Source: Methylotenera_A sp031417915 (GTDB taxonomy: Bacteria > Pseudomonadota > Gammaproteobacteria > Burkholderiales > Methylophilaceae). From it: a stretch of DNA of 64,000 bases. Location of the stretch: the NCBI GenBank assembly GCA_031417915.1, contig JANOWN010000042.1, forward strand, positions 1-64,000, given 5' to 3'. The notes beneath the pieces are model-generated. The model was not told the DNA's origin. It searched no databases and saw only the letters and a program-made list of their open reading frames with translations. Made by a program: the position numbers and the translations under genes. The stretch's first letter is position 1; the number at the start of each line of letters is the position of its first letter. This document shows, piece by piece, positions 16,848 through 25,487 of the stretch.

Positions 16848-17445
16848 TGGTCGCAGAACCTTGTGGGAAAAAGTCGCGAATATCCGCCATAATCGGCGCC
16901 ACGTTACTAATTGTCATGTGATATGCATCAATCAGCGGTTGTATAGTCGGGCGTGGAATCTCGGCCTCAGGCTTGTTCCAATTTTCGTGCAGGCACCAAT
17001 AATTATCCACGTCAAAATTCATATGCATGCGACACGTGAGCGGCCTAAACTCATAAATTGAACATTCACCACTTTTCAAAAATGGGCACGGCGTGTGGCT
17101 TCCGTATTCGGTCAGCTCATGCTTAACACTTTGTTTCAGCTCGACTGGCGTGATGCCCAAATTTTCGCCCATGTAGCGCGCTTCAAATTGCGTAATGGGT
17201 ACCGAAACATGGCAGCAATGCCCGCAACCGCGTGCGCAGGCAGCGAATTTACCTGCATGGTCAAAAATCTGGTCAGCCGTATTTAACACTTCTTTTAGCC
17301 GTATCACTGGTCGCGCACTGATTTGCGTAATACGTTTTGGTAGCGAGATGACGTGATTTTTCAATTCGGGCGTCACGCTTTCAAAAAACGCGTCTAATTG
17401 CTTATCTGCAAATAACTTAGTTTCTTCTGGGGTTCTATCAGTCAT
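16840..17445 (-). CDS. YkgJ-family cysteine-cluster protein
   Basis: About 201 residues, cytoplasmic. Eight or more Cys in the YkgJ pattern: CARGCGHCCHVSVPIT, CPFLKSGECSIYEFRPLTCR and a later WCLHENW. This family is predicted to bind zinc or iron; its role is unsettled. The ATG at 17445 overlaps the trpD stop by 8 bp; the longer reading to 17496 only adds trpD-overlapping sequence. Part of the trp transcription unit by position. Confidence 0.85.
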   Translation of the reverse strand: MTDRTPEETKLFADKQLDAFFESVTPELKNHVISLPKRITQISARPVIRLKEVLNTADQIFDHAGKFAACARGCGHCCHVSVPITQFEARYMGENLGITPVELKQSVKHELTEYGSHTPCPFLKSGECSIYEFRPLTCRMHMNFDVDNYWCLHENWNKPEAEIPRPTIQPLIDAYHMTISNVAPIMADIRDFFPQGSATNV

Positions 17446-18469
17446 TTGAAAGCCGCACCAATGCATCCAGTTTTTCTTTAGCCGCGCCGTTATCAATTAC
17501 TTTTGCCGCATGCTCAATACCCTCATGGATATTGGCTTGCAGGCCTGCTATGTAAATGGCGGCACCTGCGTTTAACAGCACAATATCGCGCGCGGCACTC
17601 TGTGTACCAGCGCCCGCTTTGCCATCCAGCACGTCTAAAATCATCGCTTTCGATTCTGCGGCATTTTCGACACGTATGCTTTTTAAAGCATGTAATTTCA
17701 AACCAAACTGCGCAGGGTTGAGCGTATATTCGCTGATTTTTCCGTTTTTCAATTCCGCTGCATAAGTATCGCCAGTAAACGAGATTTCATCTAAGCCATC
17801 CGCGCCATGTACCACCAACACGTGCTCAGCGCCCAGATTTTGCAGCACTTTTGCCAGCTTCAAGGTTAAATCTTTACTGAATACGCCCATGACCTGTCGC
17901 TTAGCATTGGCAGGGTTGGTAAGTGGGCCGAGCAGATTAAAAATGGTGCGCACGCCCAGCTCACGACGCACTGGCGCAGCGTGCTTCATGGCACTGTGAT
18001 GATTAGGCGCAAACATAAAACCAATGCCTATTTCATTGACGCATTTGGCGACTTGTTCTGGTGTTAAATTCACGTTCACACCCAGCGCTTCCAAGACATC
18101 CGCGCTTCCGCAAGTGCTAGAAACCGAGCGTCCGCCATGCTTAGCGACTTTTGCGCCTGCGGCGGCTGCGACAAACGCAGCGCAAGTAGAAACATTAAAG
18201 GTTTGAATGCCATCTCCGCCAGTGCCGCAGGTGTCAATTAAATGCGTTTTATCAGCAATTTCAACCTTGGTAGAAAGCCGGCGCATTACTTCCGCTGCGG
18301 CGGTGATTTCATCCACACTCTCACCTTTTTGCCGCAAAGCTATCACTAAACCAGCGATTTGCGCAGGCATGAGTTCACCACCCATCATCTGCTGCATGAG
18401 CGCGAGCATATCGGTATGACTTAAATCCTGTCGCGCCAATACCTGCTCTAAAGCTTCTTTAAAAACCAC
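17438..18469 (-). CDS. trpD: anthranilate phosphoribosyltransferase
   Basis: Transfers the phosphoribosyl group from PRPP to anthranilate. 343 residues. Motifs: DTCGTGGDGIQTFNVST (PRPP loop), KHGGRSVSSTCGSADVLEALG, FMFAPNHHSAMKHAAPVRRE and GPLTNPANAKRQVMGV. It directly follows trpG. Near the C-terminus (residues about 306-317, IAGLQANIHEG) the DNA is nearly identical to a dispersed hairpin repeat, although the encoded helix still fits the family. Confidence 0.96.
   Translation of the reverse strand: MVFKEALEQVLARQDLSHTDMLALMQQMMGGELMPAQIAGLVIALRQKGESVDEITAAAEVMRRLSTKVEIADKTHLIDTCGTGGDGIQTFNVSTCAAFVAAAAGAKVAKHGGRSVSSTCGSADVLEALGVNVNLTPEQVAKCVNEIGIGFMFAPNHHSAMKHAAPVRRELGVRTIFNLLGPLTNPANAKRQVMGVFSKDLTLKLAKVLQNLGAEHVLVVHGADGLDEISFTGDTYAAELKNGKISEYTLNPAQFGLKLHALKSIRVENAAESKAMILDVLDGKAGAGTQSAARDIVLLNAGAAIYIAGLQANIHEGIEHAAKVIDNGAAKEKLDALVRLSND
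17519..17549. repeat. AATATCCATG-loop repeat inside trpD, copy 4
   Basis: On the minus strand, GCAGGCCTGCAAGCC followed by AATATCCATGAGG differs at very few positions from the intergenic copy at 50460-50500. One arm (CCTCATGGATATTGG) and the GCAGGCC end are kept; the other arm has drifted, so the hairpin is weakened. Confidence 0.6.
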
Positions 18470-19036
18470 TTAATAGGCCTTCAAAAAGTTATTAAGTAAA
18501 TCATGGCCATGCTCGGTAAGGATGGATTCCGGATGAAACTGCACACCTTCTACCGCCAAGGTTTTGTGTTTTACGCCCATAATCTCGCCGTCATCCGTCC
18601 ACGCGGTAATTTCCAGACAATCAGGAATCGTCTCGCGCTCAATCACCAACGAATGGTAACGCGTCGCAGTGTAAGGGTTAGGCAAGTTGCTAAACACACC
18701 AATATTTTTGTGATGAATGAGCGATGTTTTGCCGTGCATCAAGGTTTTGGCCTTGATAATTTTGCCGCCAAATGCTTGGCCTATACTTTGGTGACCTAAA
18801 CATACGCCAAGCAACGGAATTTTACCTGCAAATTCATGAATCAACGACACGCTGATACCCGCCTCGTTCGGCGTGCAGGGGCCAGGTGAAATTACGATAT
18901 AGGTTGGCTTCAATTCCGCGACTTTTTTTAAGCTTATTTCGTCGTTTCTGTAAACTTGTACGTCTTGCCCTAGCTCGCCCAAATATTGTACCAAGTTGTA
19001 GGTAAAAGAGTCGTAATTATCAATCATCAGTAACAT
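18470..19036 (-). CDS. trpG: anthranilate synthase component II (glutamine amidotransferase)
   Basis: Supplies ammonia from glutamine to TrpE. 188 residues, class I amidotransferase. N-terminus MLLMIDNYDSFTYNLVQYLG, oxyanion PGPCTPNEAG, nucleophile Cys in GVCLGHQSIGQAFGG, and His/Glu in VQFHPESILT. In such genomes it may also serve as PabA for folate; no separate pabA is seen here. It overlaps the trpE stop by 1 bp and abuts trpD. Confidence 0.96.
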   Translation of the reverse strand: MLLMIDNYDSFTYNLVQYLGELGQDVQVYRNDEISLKKVAELKPTYIVISPGPCTPNEAGISVSLIHEFAGKIPLLGVCLGHQSIGQAFGGKIIKAKTLMHGKTSLIHHKNIGVFSNLPNPYTATRYHSLVIERETIPDCLEITAWTDDGEIMGVKHKTLAVEGVQFHPESILTEHGHDLLNNFLKAY

Positions 19037-20529
19037 TATTCTGCTCCTTTACTACTATCAAGCCCGAGCTGAACAAGCTCGGCTGCACGCAACACGGCTT
19101 TGGCTTTATTTTGTGTTTCATCCCATTCAGATTGCGGAATAGAGTCGGCCACGATGCCCGCCCCCGCTTGCACGTAGAGCATATTATCTTTAATGACGCC
19201 TGTTCTTATGGCGATGGCTACGTCCATATCGCCATTAAACCCCAAATAGCCCACCGCACCTGCGTAAATGCCGCGTTTGCTGGGTTCTAGCTCGTCAATT
19301 ATCTCCATCGCGCGTACTTTTGGCGCACCCGAAACGGTGCCTGCGGGGAAGGTTGCCTTGAGCACATCAATCGCATCCAGCCCTGGCTTGAGCTTGCCTT
19401 CGACGTTGCTAACAATATGCATCACGTGCGAATAACGCTCTATCATCATATTATCCGTGACCTTTACCGTACCCACTTGCGCCACACGACCAACATCGTT
19501 GCGGCCTAAATCCATCAGTTGCACATGTTCGGCGCGCTCTTTCGGATCGGCCAAAAGTTCGTCAGCCAGTGCTAAATCTTGCTCACGCGTTTTACCGCGT
19601 GGGCGCGTGCCTGCTATCGGCCGCGAAGTCACCACGCCATCATCTAGCCGCACCAAAATCTCTGGCGAAGCGCCCACCACGTGGTGATCGCCCATATCGT
19701 AATAAAACATATACGGTGATGGATTTAAACTGCGAAGTGCACGATAAAGTGACAGTGGTGGCGCAGAAAAAGGTTGCGACATGCGCTGCGAAAGTACTAC
19801 TTGCATGATGTCGCCTTCCAAAATGTATTGCTGTGATTTTTTAACCGCTGCTTTGAAATTATCTTCGCCAAACTCAGAGCTGGCTTGAGTTTTAGCGGTA
19901 GGCACTGAAGTTGGAATTGTCACCGTTTTGCGTAATTGTGCGACTAAATCACTCAAGCGTTTAAGCGCATTTTCATACGCATTCGCTGCACTTGGATTCG
20001 CATACACAATGAAATAAAGCTTGCCACTTAGGTTATCCACCACGGCAATTTCTTCTGAAACCATTAGCAACACATCGGGCGTATTTATTGCATCAGGTTT
20101 TTGTGTATTAGCTAAACGATTTTCAATATAACGAATGGTTTCGTAGCCAAAATAGCCCGCCAAACCACCAGTAAAACGAGGTAAACCTTCGTAAGGTGGC
20201 GTTTTGAAACGCACTTGAAATTGTTTTACAAAATCCAGCGCATTGGTATTTTCGTGCGTTTCAATAATTTCATTATTTTCAAGCACTTGCACGGTAAAAC
20301 CGTTCGCCACAATGCGCGTTTTTGCGGGCAAGCCGATAATGGAATAGCGCCCAAAACGCTCGCCGCCTTGCACACTTTCTAGCAAGTAAGAAAAAGGAAG
20401 ATTCGCAAGTTTGAGGTAAAGTGAAAGTGGCGTATCGAGATCTGCAAACGTCTCTAACACCAGCGGAATGCGGTTGTAGCCTTGCTTTGCAAGCGCATTA
20501 AATTCAATTTTGTTAATGGTCGTAAACAT
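19036..20529 (-). CDS. trpE: anthranilate synthase component I
   Basis: Makes anthranilate from chorismate, the first committed Trp step. 497 residues. The N-terminal Trp-binding region includes LLESVQGGERFGRYSIIG. The catalytic chorismate-binding core has PSPYMFYYDMGDHHVVGASP, SRPIAGTRPRGKTREQD, LDLGRNDVGRV-type MDLGRNDVGRVAQVG and FPAGTVSGAPKVRAMEI. AGGA lies 6 nt before the ATG. An upstream 182-bp leader carries a two-Trp mini-ORF. First gene of trpEGD. Confidence 0.97.
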   Translation of the reverse strand: MFTTINKIEFNALAKQGYNRIPLVLETFADLDTPLSLYLKLANLPFSYLLESVQGGERFGRYSIIGLPAKTRIVANGFTVQVLENNEIIETHENTNALDFVKQFQVRFKTPPYEGLPRFTGGLAGYFGYETIRYIENRLANTQKPDAINTPDVLLMVSEEIAVVDNLSGKLYFIVYANPSAANAYENALKRLSDLVAQLRKTVTIPTSVPTAKTQASSEFGEDNFKAAVKKSQQYILEGDIMQVVLSQRMSQPFSAPPLSLYRALRSLNPSPYMFYYDMGDHHVVGASPEILVRLDDGVVTSRPIAGTRPRGKTREQDLALADELLADPKERAEHVQLMDLGRNDVGRVAQVGTVKVTDNMMIERYSHVMHIVSNVEGKLKPGLDAIDVLKATFPAGTVSGAPKVRAMEIIDELEPSKRGIYAGAVGYLGFNGDMDVAIAIRTGVIKDNMLYVQAGAGIVADSIPQSEWDETQNKAKAVLRAAELVQLGLDSSKGAE

Positions 20530-20621
20530 GTTGATTCCTAATAATTTTCTTCTTAAGCACGGCTATTTTGCCGCCAGTTTGGCCTGGTTTTATTGTGCAT
20601 ATTTGCCAGGCAAGTGCGTTC

Positions 20622-20687
20622 TTAGCTTTGCCAAGAACCAAGCGGAAAACCACGCCAACTGTGAAAATTATTATTTAAAAAAATCAT
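20622..20687 (-). promoter_or_regulatory. trpL: possible trp leader peptide ORF upstream of trpE
   Basis: A 21-codon ORF (ATG 20687, TAA 20622-20624) with Trp at codons 11 (20655-20657) and 19 (20631-20633); the end reads SWRGFPLGSWQS. It sits 93 bp before trpE. After it come GTTCTT..AAGAAC and GCCTGG..CCAGGC inverted repeats. Against the idea: no good Shine-Dalgarno and no clear U-run terminator. The Trp enrichment and position suggest attenuation, but this is an inference. Confidence 0.35.
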
Positions 20688-20711
20688 TTTGTTTACTTAA
20701 AATTAAGTCAC

Positions 20712-21395
20712 TTATATTAAAAGTGCTTCTAACTCGGTTAAATCATTAATCGTTGCATCTACTTGGCTTACATCAATCGGACGGCCTTGATTATAGCCAT
20801 ACGGCACGGTCACAATAAAGCAACCCGCCGCTTGTGCCGCCGCAATATCGGTCGCAGAATCGCCCACCAACATCGCCTCGTACTCAGGCACATCGAATTT
20901 TGCACAAATATGATGCAATTGTATAGGGTCTGGCTTCTTTTTATGTAAAGTATCGCCAGAAACCACCAACTCAAAAAAATCCGCCAAGCCACTTTTTTGC
21001 AACAATGGCAAGGTGAACTCTTCTGGTTTATTAGTTACGCAAGCAAGCCTGTAGCCCTTATTCCATAAGGCTTGCAGGCCATCTATTACGCCATCATAAG
21101 GCTTACTTTCTGCTGCATTTTTTGCATAATGCGCAAAAAATAAAGGTTCGGCTTGCGCAAAAAACTCTGCATCTGGCTCAACATTTTTTTGCCCTGTTAA
21201 ACAGCGCTTAATCAAGACAATTGCGCCTTCGCCGATGTAACTCTCTACTTGACTGTGCGGCAACGTAGCCCTACCTAAATCGGCCAACATCAAATTTGCC
21301 GCTACTGCGATTTCTGGCGCGGTGTGCAGTAGCGTTCCGTCAAGATCAATCATGACAGCGCTTACCTTAAATTTTAAGTCGTCAATTTGCGCCAA
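20712..21395 (-). CDS. gph: phosphoglycolate phosphatase (HAD family)
   Basis: 227 residues. HAD motifs: MIDLDGTLLHTAPE (nucleophile and acid Asp), ACVTNKPEEF (motif II), KKKPDP (motif III Lys) and LVGDSATDIAAAQAAG (motif IV). The helical cap after motif I fits Gph, which removes 2-phosphoglycolate. The order rpe-gph-trpE is common in beta- and gammaproteobacteria, which supports the assignment over other HAD phosphatases. Confidence 0.92.
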   Translation of the reverse strand: MAQIDDLKFKVSAVMIDLDGTLLHTAPEIAVAANLMLADLGRATLPHSQVESYIGEGAIVLIKRCLTGQKNVEPDAEFFAQAEPLFFAHYAKNAAESKPYDGVIDGLQALWNKGYRLACVTNKPEEFTLPLLQKSGLADFFELVVSGDTLHKKKPDPIQLHHICAKFDVPEYEAMLVGDSATDIAAAQAAGCFIVTVPYGYNQGRPIDVSQVDATINDLTELEALLI

Positions 21396-21442
21396 TTTTT
21401 ACACCATAAAAATTAAACTATCTAAACAAGACAAGGTGTTAA

Positions 21443-21492
21443 CAACAATTAAGCACGCGCATATGCATTATTATGTAAGTGTTTAATTGTTG
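21443..21492. repeat. inverted repeat between rpe and gph
   Basis: CAACAATTAAGCAC (21443-21456) and GTGTTTAATTGTTG (21479-21492) pair at 13 of 14 positions around a 22-nt loop. There is no U-tract, so it is not a standard terminator. It may be a processing or binding site in the 132-bp gap. Confidence 0.5.
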
Positions 21493-21527
21493 CGCTACAA
21501 CGCCGTATTGTGACGATAATTTATTTT

Positions 21528-22235
21528 TTATACGCTAGCAAGTGAAGCGCGCAACTCAGATACGATGGTATTGTAACGATTTTTATCTGTGTCTTTACCT
21601 TGGCTAAATATTGCATTGCCTGCCACAAAGGTATCCGCACCTGCTTTGGCGATTTCAGCGATGTTTTGCGCGTTCACGCCGCCATCTACTTCTAAATAAA
21701 TTTCGCGGCCAGTTTGTTTGGTGTAGGTATCAATTTTTGCGCGGGCCAAACGTAGCTTATTTAAGGTTTCTGGAATGAATTTTTGACCACCAAACCCTGG
21801 GTTCACACTCATCAGCAACACCATATCTACTTTATCCATCACATGATCTAAGTAATGTAATGGCGTATGTGGGTTAAATACTAAGCCAGATTTACAACCC
21901 AAATCCCGCACCATCGCCAAAGTACGGTCGATATGTTCAGAAGCTTCTGGGTGAAAGGTAATGATGTTCGCACCCGCTTTGGCAAAGTCTGGAATGATTC
22001 TATCCACTGGCTTTACCATCAAATGTACATCAATAACGCCGCCCACACGCTTGGCAGTTTCTCTAATCGCCTCGCACACCAGCGGACCAATGGTTAGGTT
22101 CGGCACGTAATGGTTATCCATTACGTCAAAGTGCACAAAATCTGTACCCGATGTAATGACATCATCAATCTCTTGGCCAAGCTTGGCAAAGTTGGCCGAT
22201 AAAATACTAGGGGCAATTCTATAAGTTTTACTCAT
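21528..22235 (-). CDS. rpe: ribulose-phosphate 3-epimerase
   Basis: Interconverts ribulose-5-P and xylulose-5-P; in methylotrophs it also serves the ribulose monophosphate cycle. 235 residues, TIM barrel. Motifs: IAPSILSANFAKLGQE, HFDVMDNHYVPNLTIG (metal His/Asp), IDVHLMVKPVD, MSVNPGFGGQKFIPE, LEVDGGVNAQNI and VAGNAIF. Full length. Divergent from hemA across a 155-bp gap. Confidence 0.96.
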   Translation of the reverse strand: MSKTYRIAPSILSANFAKLGQEIDDVITSGTDFVHFDVMDNHYVPNLTIGPLVCEAIRETAKRVGGVIDVHLMVKPVDRIIPDFAKAGANIITFHPEASEHIDRTLAMVRDLGCKSGLVFNPHTPLHYLDHVMDKVDMVLLMSVNPGFGGQKFIPETLNKLRLARAKIDTYTKQTGREIYLEVDGGVNAQNIAEIAKAGADTFVAGNAIFSQGKDTDKNRYNTIVSELRASLASV

Positions 22236-22390
22236 TTGCGTTAATCCTCAATTTGAATTCGTCAGCTACAATGTTAGTGAATACGTTATTTTAACGTACT
22301 TTTTTATTCTTTCCACGCATCCAAGGTACGTTTTTTAAAGTAAGTCACGTTTTTTTTCTAATCGCTTCAAAGAGTTGGTAAAATAGCATT

Positions 22391-23635
22391 ATGCAGCTTT
22401 ATACGATTGGTGTGAATCACACCACCGCACCCATTGCCATTCGCGAAAACGTAGCGTTTTCTGATGCCAATTTGCGCCATGCACTCAACGATTTAACCGC
22501 AAAAAATGCGGTAGAAGCGGCGATTTTATCTACGTGCAATCGTACCGAAATTTATGTGCAATCGGCCAATGCAGAGCCAATTGTGCAATGGCTGGCAAAA
22601 TATCATCGGCTGGATATTAATAATGTTCAACCTTACACCTACACTTTAAGCGGTGAAAATTCGGTAAAACACGCCTTCCGCGTAGCTTCTGGACTTGATA
22701 GCATGGTGCTGGGCGAGCCGCAAATTTTGGGGCAATTTAAGCAATCGATAAAAATTGCGCAAGATGCGGGCACGCTGGGTACGCTTTTACATAAATTATT
22801 TCAGCGCACGTTTGAAGTGGCCAAAGAAGTGCGCACCAACACCGATATTGGTGGCAGCAGCATTTCGATGGCCGCGGCCGCGGTGAAATTAGCGCAACGT
22901 ATTTTTGGCAACATTAGTGAGCAAAAAGTGTTGTTTATAGGCGCAGGTGAAATGATAGAACTGTGCGCTAACCATTTTGCAGCGCAACGTCCAAAAAGCA
23001 TGACTATCGCCAATCGCACGCTGGAGCGCGGTACGGATTTAGCAGAAAAAATTGGTGGTCAGGCTATTTTGCTGCATGATTTACCTTCAAAATTAAGTGA
23101 GTTCGATATTGTCATCACCAGCACCGCCAGCCAGTTGCCGATTGTTGGGCTTGGCATGGTAGAGCGCGCGGTAAAAGCACGTCGCCACCGCCCAATTTTT
23201 ATGGTTGATTTAGCCGTACCACGAGATGTAGAGCCGGAAGTAGCGCAGCTTGACGACGTATTTTTATATACCGTAGACGACCTCGCGCAAGTGGTGAACG
23301 ATGGCATGGAAAATCGCCAAGCGGCCGCGCTGGATGCCGAGATGATTGTAAACTCTCGCGTTGAAACCTTTATGCAATGGCTGGCAAAACGTGATGCTGT
23401 GCCCACCATTAAAGCGCTGCGCGACCAAGCAGAAAGCACGCGCCAAACCGAGCTGGAAAAAGCGCTTAAGCTGATTCAAAAAGGTGAATCGCCCGACAAA
23501 GCGCTAGAAGCTTTAAGCAACGCCCTCACCAACAAATTTTTGCACGCGCCAAGTCACGCGCTCAACCTTGCTCACGGCGACGAACACGCAAAGTTGGAAA
23601 ACATCCTCAAGCAGCTTTACCAAATCAAGAATTAA
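22391..23635 (+). CDS. hemA: glutamyl-tRNA reductase
   Basis: First step of the C5 route to heme: reduces Glu-tRNA to glutamate-1-semialdehyde with NADPH. 414 residues. The catalytic Cys lies in LSTCNRTEIYVQ. Other motifs: GLDSMVLGEPQILGQFK, GGSSISMAAAAVKLAQ, VLFIGAGEMIELCANHF (NADPH) and MVDLAVPRDVEPEV. A dimerisation helix bundle is at the C-terminus. Followed 3 bp later by prfA, a classic pair. Confidence 0.97.
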   Translation: MQLYTIGVNHTTAPIAIRENVAFSDANLRHALNDLTAKNAVEAAILSTCNRTEIYVQSANAEPIVQWLAKYHRLDINNVQPYTYTLSGENSVKHAFRVASGLDSMVLGEPQILGQFKQSIKIAQDAGTLGTLLHKLFQRTFEVAKEVRTNTDIGGSSISMAAAAVKLAQRIFGNISEQKVLFIGAGEMIELCANHFAAQRPKSMTIANRTLERGTDLAEKIGGQAILLHDLPSKLSEFDIVITSTASQLPIVGLGMVERAVKARRHRPIFMVDLAVPRDVEPEVAQLDDVFLYTVDDLAQVVNDGMENRQAAALDAEMIVNSRVETFMQWLAKRDAVPTIKALRDQAESTRQTELEKALKLIQKGESPDKALEALSNALTNKFLHAPSHALNLAHGDEHAKLENILKQLYQIKN

Positions 23636-23638
23636 AAA

Positions 23639-24721
23639 ATGAAACCGTCAATGATTACCAAGCTTGCAAACCTTAGCGAGCGCCTAGAAGAATTGAACCG
23701 CCTGATGAGCAGCGAGGGCGTGACCAACAACATGGATAATTATCGCAAACTCACGCAGGAGCACGCGGAAATCACGCCGATTGTCGAGCAATATCACGTA
23801 TTTGAGCAAGCCGAAAACGACATCGCCGAGGCGCAAAATATGTTGAGCGACCCCGACATGAAAGAGTTTGCACAAGAAGAAATTGCAAGCGGTAAAGTCA
23901 AATTGGAAACGGTCGAAGCCGAATTACAAAAACTTTTGCTGCCTAAAGACCCGAACGACGATAAAAACATCTTCTTGGAAATCCGCGCTGGTACTGGCGG
24001 CGACGAATCTGGCTTATTTTGCGGCGATTTGTTCCGCATGTATTCACGCTATGCGGAACGCCAAAAATGGAAAGTCGAAGTGATGTCCGCAAATGAGTCA
24101 GAGGTAGGCGGCTACAAAGAAATTATCGCCAAAATTGAAGGCTATGGCGCATATTCAAAATTAAAATTCGAATCGGGCGGGCATCGTGTGCAGCGCGTGC
24201 CCGATACCGAAACGCAAGGCCGCATTCACACATCTGCATGTACAGTCGCGGTGCTGGCAGAAGCGGATGAGATTAACGACATTGTAATTAACCCCGCCGA
24301 TATTCGCATTGATACATACAGAGCATCAGGCGCGGGCGGTCAGCATATCAATAAAACAGATTCTGCCGTACGCATTACCCACGCACCAACGGGCATCGTC
24401 GTCGAATGCCAAGAAGGGCGCAGCCAACACGCCAACAAAGCGCAGGCCATGGCCGTGCTTGCAGCTAGAATTAAATCCAAACAAGTGGACGAGCAACAAA
24501 GCAAAATCGCCTCCGAACGTAAGTCGCTCATTGGTTCAGGCGACCGTAGCGAGCGCATCCGCACCTACAATTACCCGCAAGGCCGCATTACCGACCACCG
24601 CATTAATTTGACGTTATATAAAATCGACGCGATTACCGAAGGCGATATGGATGAGTTGATAGGCGCGCTTTCTGCGGAACATCAGGCTGATTTATTGGCT
24701 AGTTTGGGTGAGGATAATTAA
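23639..24721 (+). CDS. prfA: peptide chain release factor 1
   Basis: Reads UAA and UAG stop codons and triggers peptide release. 360 residues. The GGQ motif lies in GAGGQHINKTDSAVRITH, and the region before it has LEIRAGTGGDESGLF and SGGHRVQRVPDTE. The GGQ glutamine is the expected methylation target of PrmC, encoded downstream, although an extra gene now separates them. hemA-prfA-prmC order is otherwise conserved. Confidence 0.97.
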   Translation: MKPSMITKLANLSERLEELNRLMSSEGVTNNMDNYRKLTQEHAEITPIVEQYHVFEQAENDIAEAQNMLSDPDMKEFAQEEIASGKVKLETVEAELQKLLLPKDPNDDKNIFLEIRAGTGGDESGLFCGDLFRMYSRYAERQKWKVEVMSANESEVGGYKEIIAKIEGYGAYSKLKFESGGHRVQRVPDTETQGRIHTSACTVAVLAEADEINDIVINPADIRIDTYRASGAGGQHINKTDSAVRITHAPTGIVVECQEGRSQHANKAQAMAVLAARIKSKQVDEQQSKIASERKSLIGSGDRSERIRTYNYPQGRITDHRINLTLYKIDAITEGDMDELIGALSAEHQADLLASLGEDN

Positions 24722-24753
24722 AATTAGCCACAAATTTATAATTAGGAGGCTGT

Positions 24754-25443
24754 ATGAAAAGAAATGTTGAGCGTGAAAGTAAGCTTCCAGCTTTTTCAGT
24801 TAATGTTGCCGAGTTAGAGGTTCTTTGGAACAGGCTCTTAAAACTATTTGAAGATACTGAAAGTGACCGCTATTACAGTCGTTTAAGTGTTAACCTAACC
24901 TCAGAAGAGCTAGTTTTTGACAACATAGAAGACCTCAGACAATACTCAGAACTAAAAGGTAAGGTTTCTAATTTCTCGCTAACTCTATCCGAATACTCTA
25001 GCTCGAGGCGTATCTCTATCAGGTCTAGCTACATCCTTAACTCTCATGCATTAGTAAGAGTTTCTGGAGATAATGAGGCTTGGTGCGCAGGAGCAATCGA
25101 AGTGATTTTGTCATTTCTGCAAAACCACAAACTATGGTACAACTGGCTCGTTTCCGCGCCATTAGGATGGTACCTTATTTTTCTGGCATGGGTTCCAAAT
25201 ATCATTTTGGCATTACTCCCAAAAGATATAAAAATTAACAAGCTCTTCGGGGCGGCTTGGTTAGCAATTACAATTACTCTCGCAATTATATATATTGGAA
25301 GAACGAAGCTACTTCCATCATCAATTATTAGGTTTAGCGATGAGGAAAGCTTCATTAAAAAGTATGGCGTAGAACTGAGTTTAATAATTGCTGTAATTTC
25401 AGCAATACTAACCATTATTGGCTGGTTTGTTTCTGTAAAGTAA
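24754..25443 (+). CDS. orphan membrane protein between prfA and prmC
   Basis: 229 residues, family not recognised. It has a perfect AGGAGG Shine-Dalgarno 4 nt before the ATG. Residues 1-125 look soluble and charged, with ELEVLWNRLLKLFEDTESDR and LVFDNIEDLRQYSEL. Three membrane segments follow at about 129-155, 165-182 and 206-227. Codon use (many AGA, AGC, CTA, TCT) looks different from prfA and prmC, which suggests acquisition from elsewhere. It splits a usually tight prfA-prmC pair. Possibly a small defence or sensing protein, but nothing shows this. Confidence 0.75.
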   Translation: MKRNVERESKLPAFSVNVAELEVLWNRLLKLFEDTESDRYYSRLSVNLTSEELVFDNIEDLRQYSELKGKVSNFSLTLSEYSSSRRISIRSSYILNSHALVRVSGDNEAWCAGAIEVILSFLQNHKLWYNWLVSAPLGWYLIFLAWVPNIILALLPKDIKINKLFGAAWLAITITLAIIYIGRTKLLPSSIIRFSDEESFIKKYGVELSLIIAVISAILTIIGWFVSVK

Positions 25444-25487
25444 TCAAGCTGACAGTTGCAGAAAAAACTGCCCCACCTAGCAATTAA

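Noticed and set aside
21061..21085. GGCTTGCAGGCC in gph as a repeat copy
   Set aside because: The match is short and the peptide DGLQALW fits the Gph family; no loop sequence follows.
22379..22384. TAAAAT 7 bp before the hemA ATG as a -10 box of a leaderless message
   Set aside because: No -35 at a proper distance, and the transcription start would fall on the start codon. Too weak to annotate.
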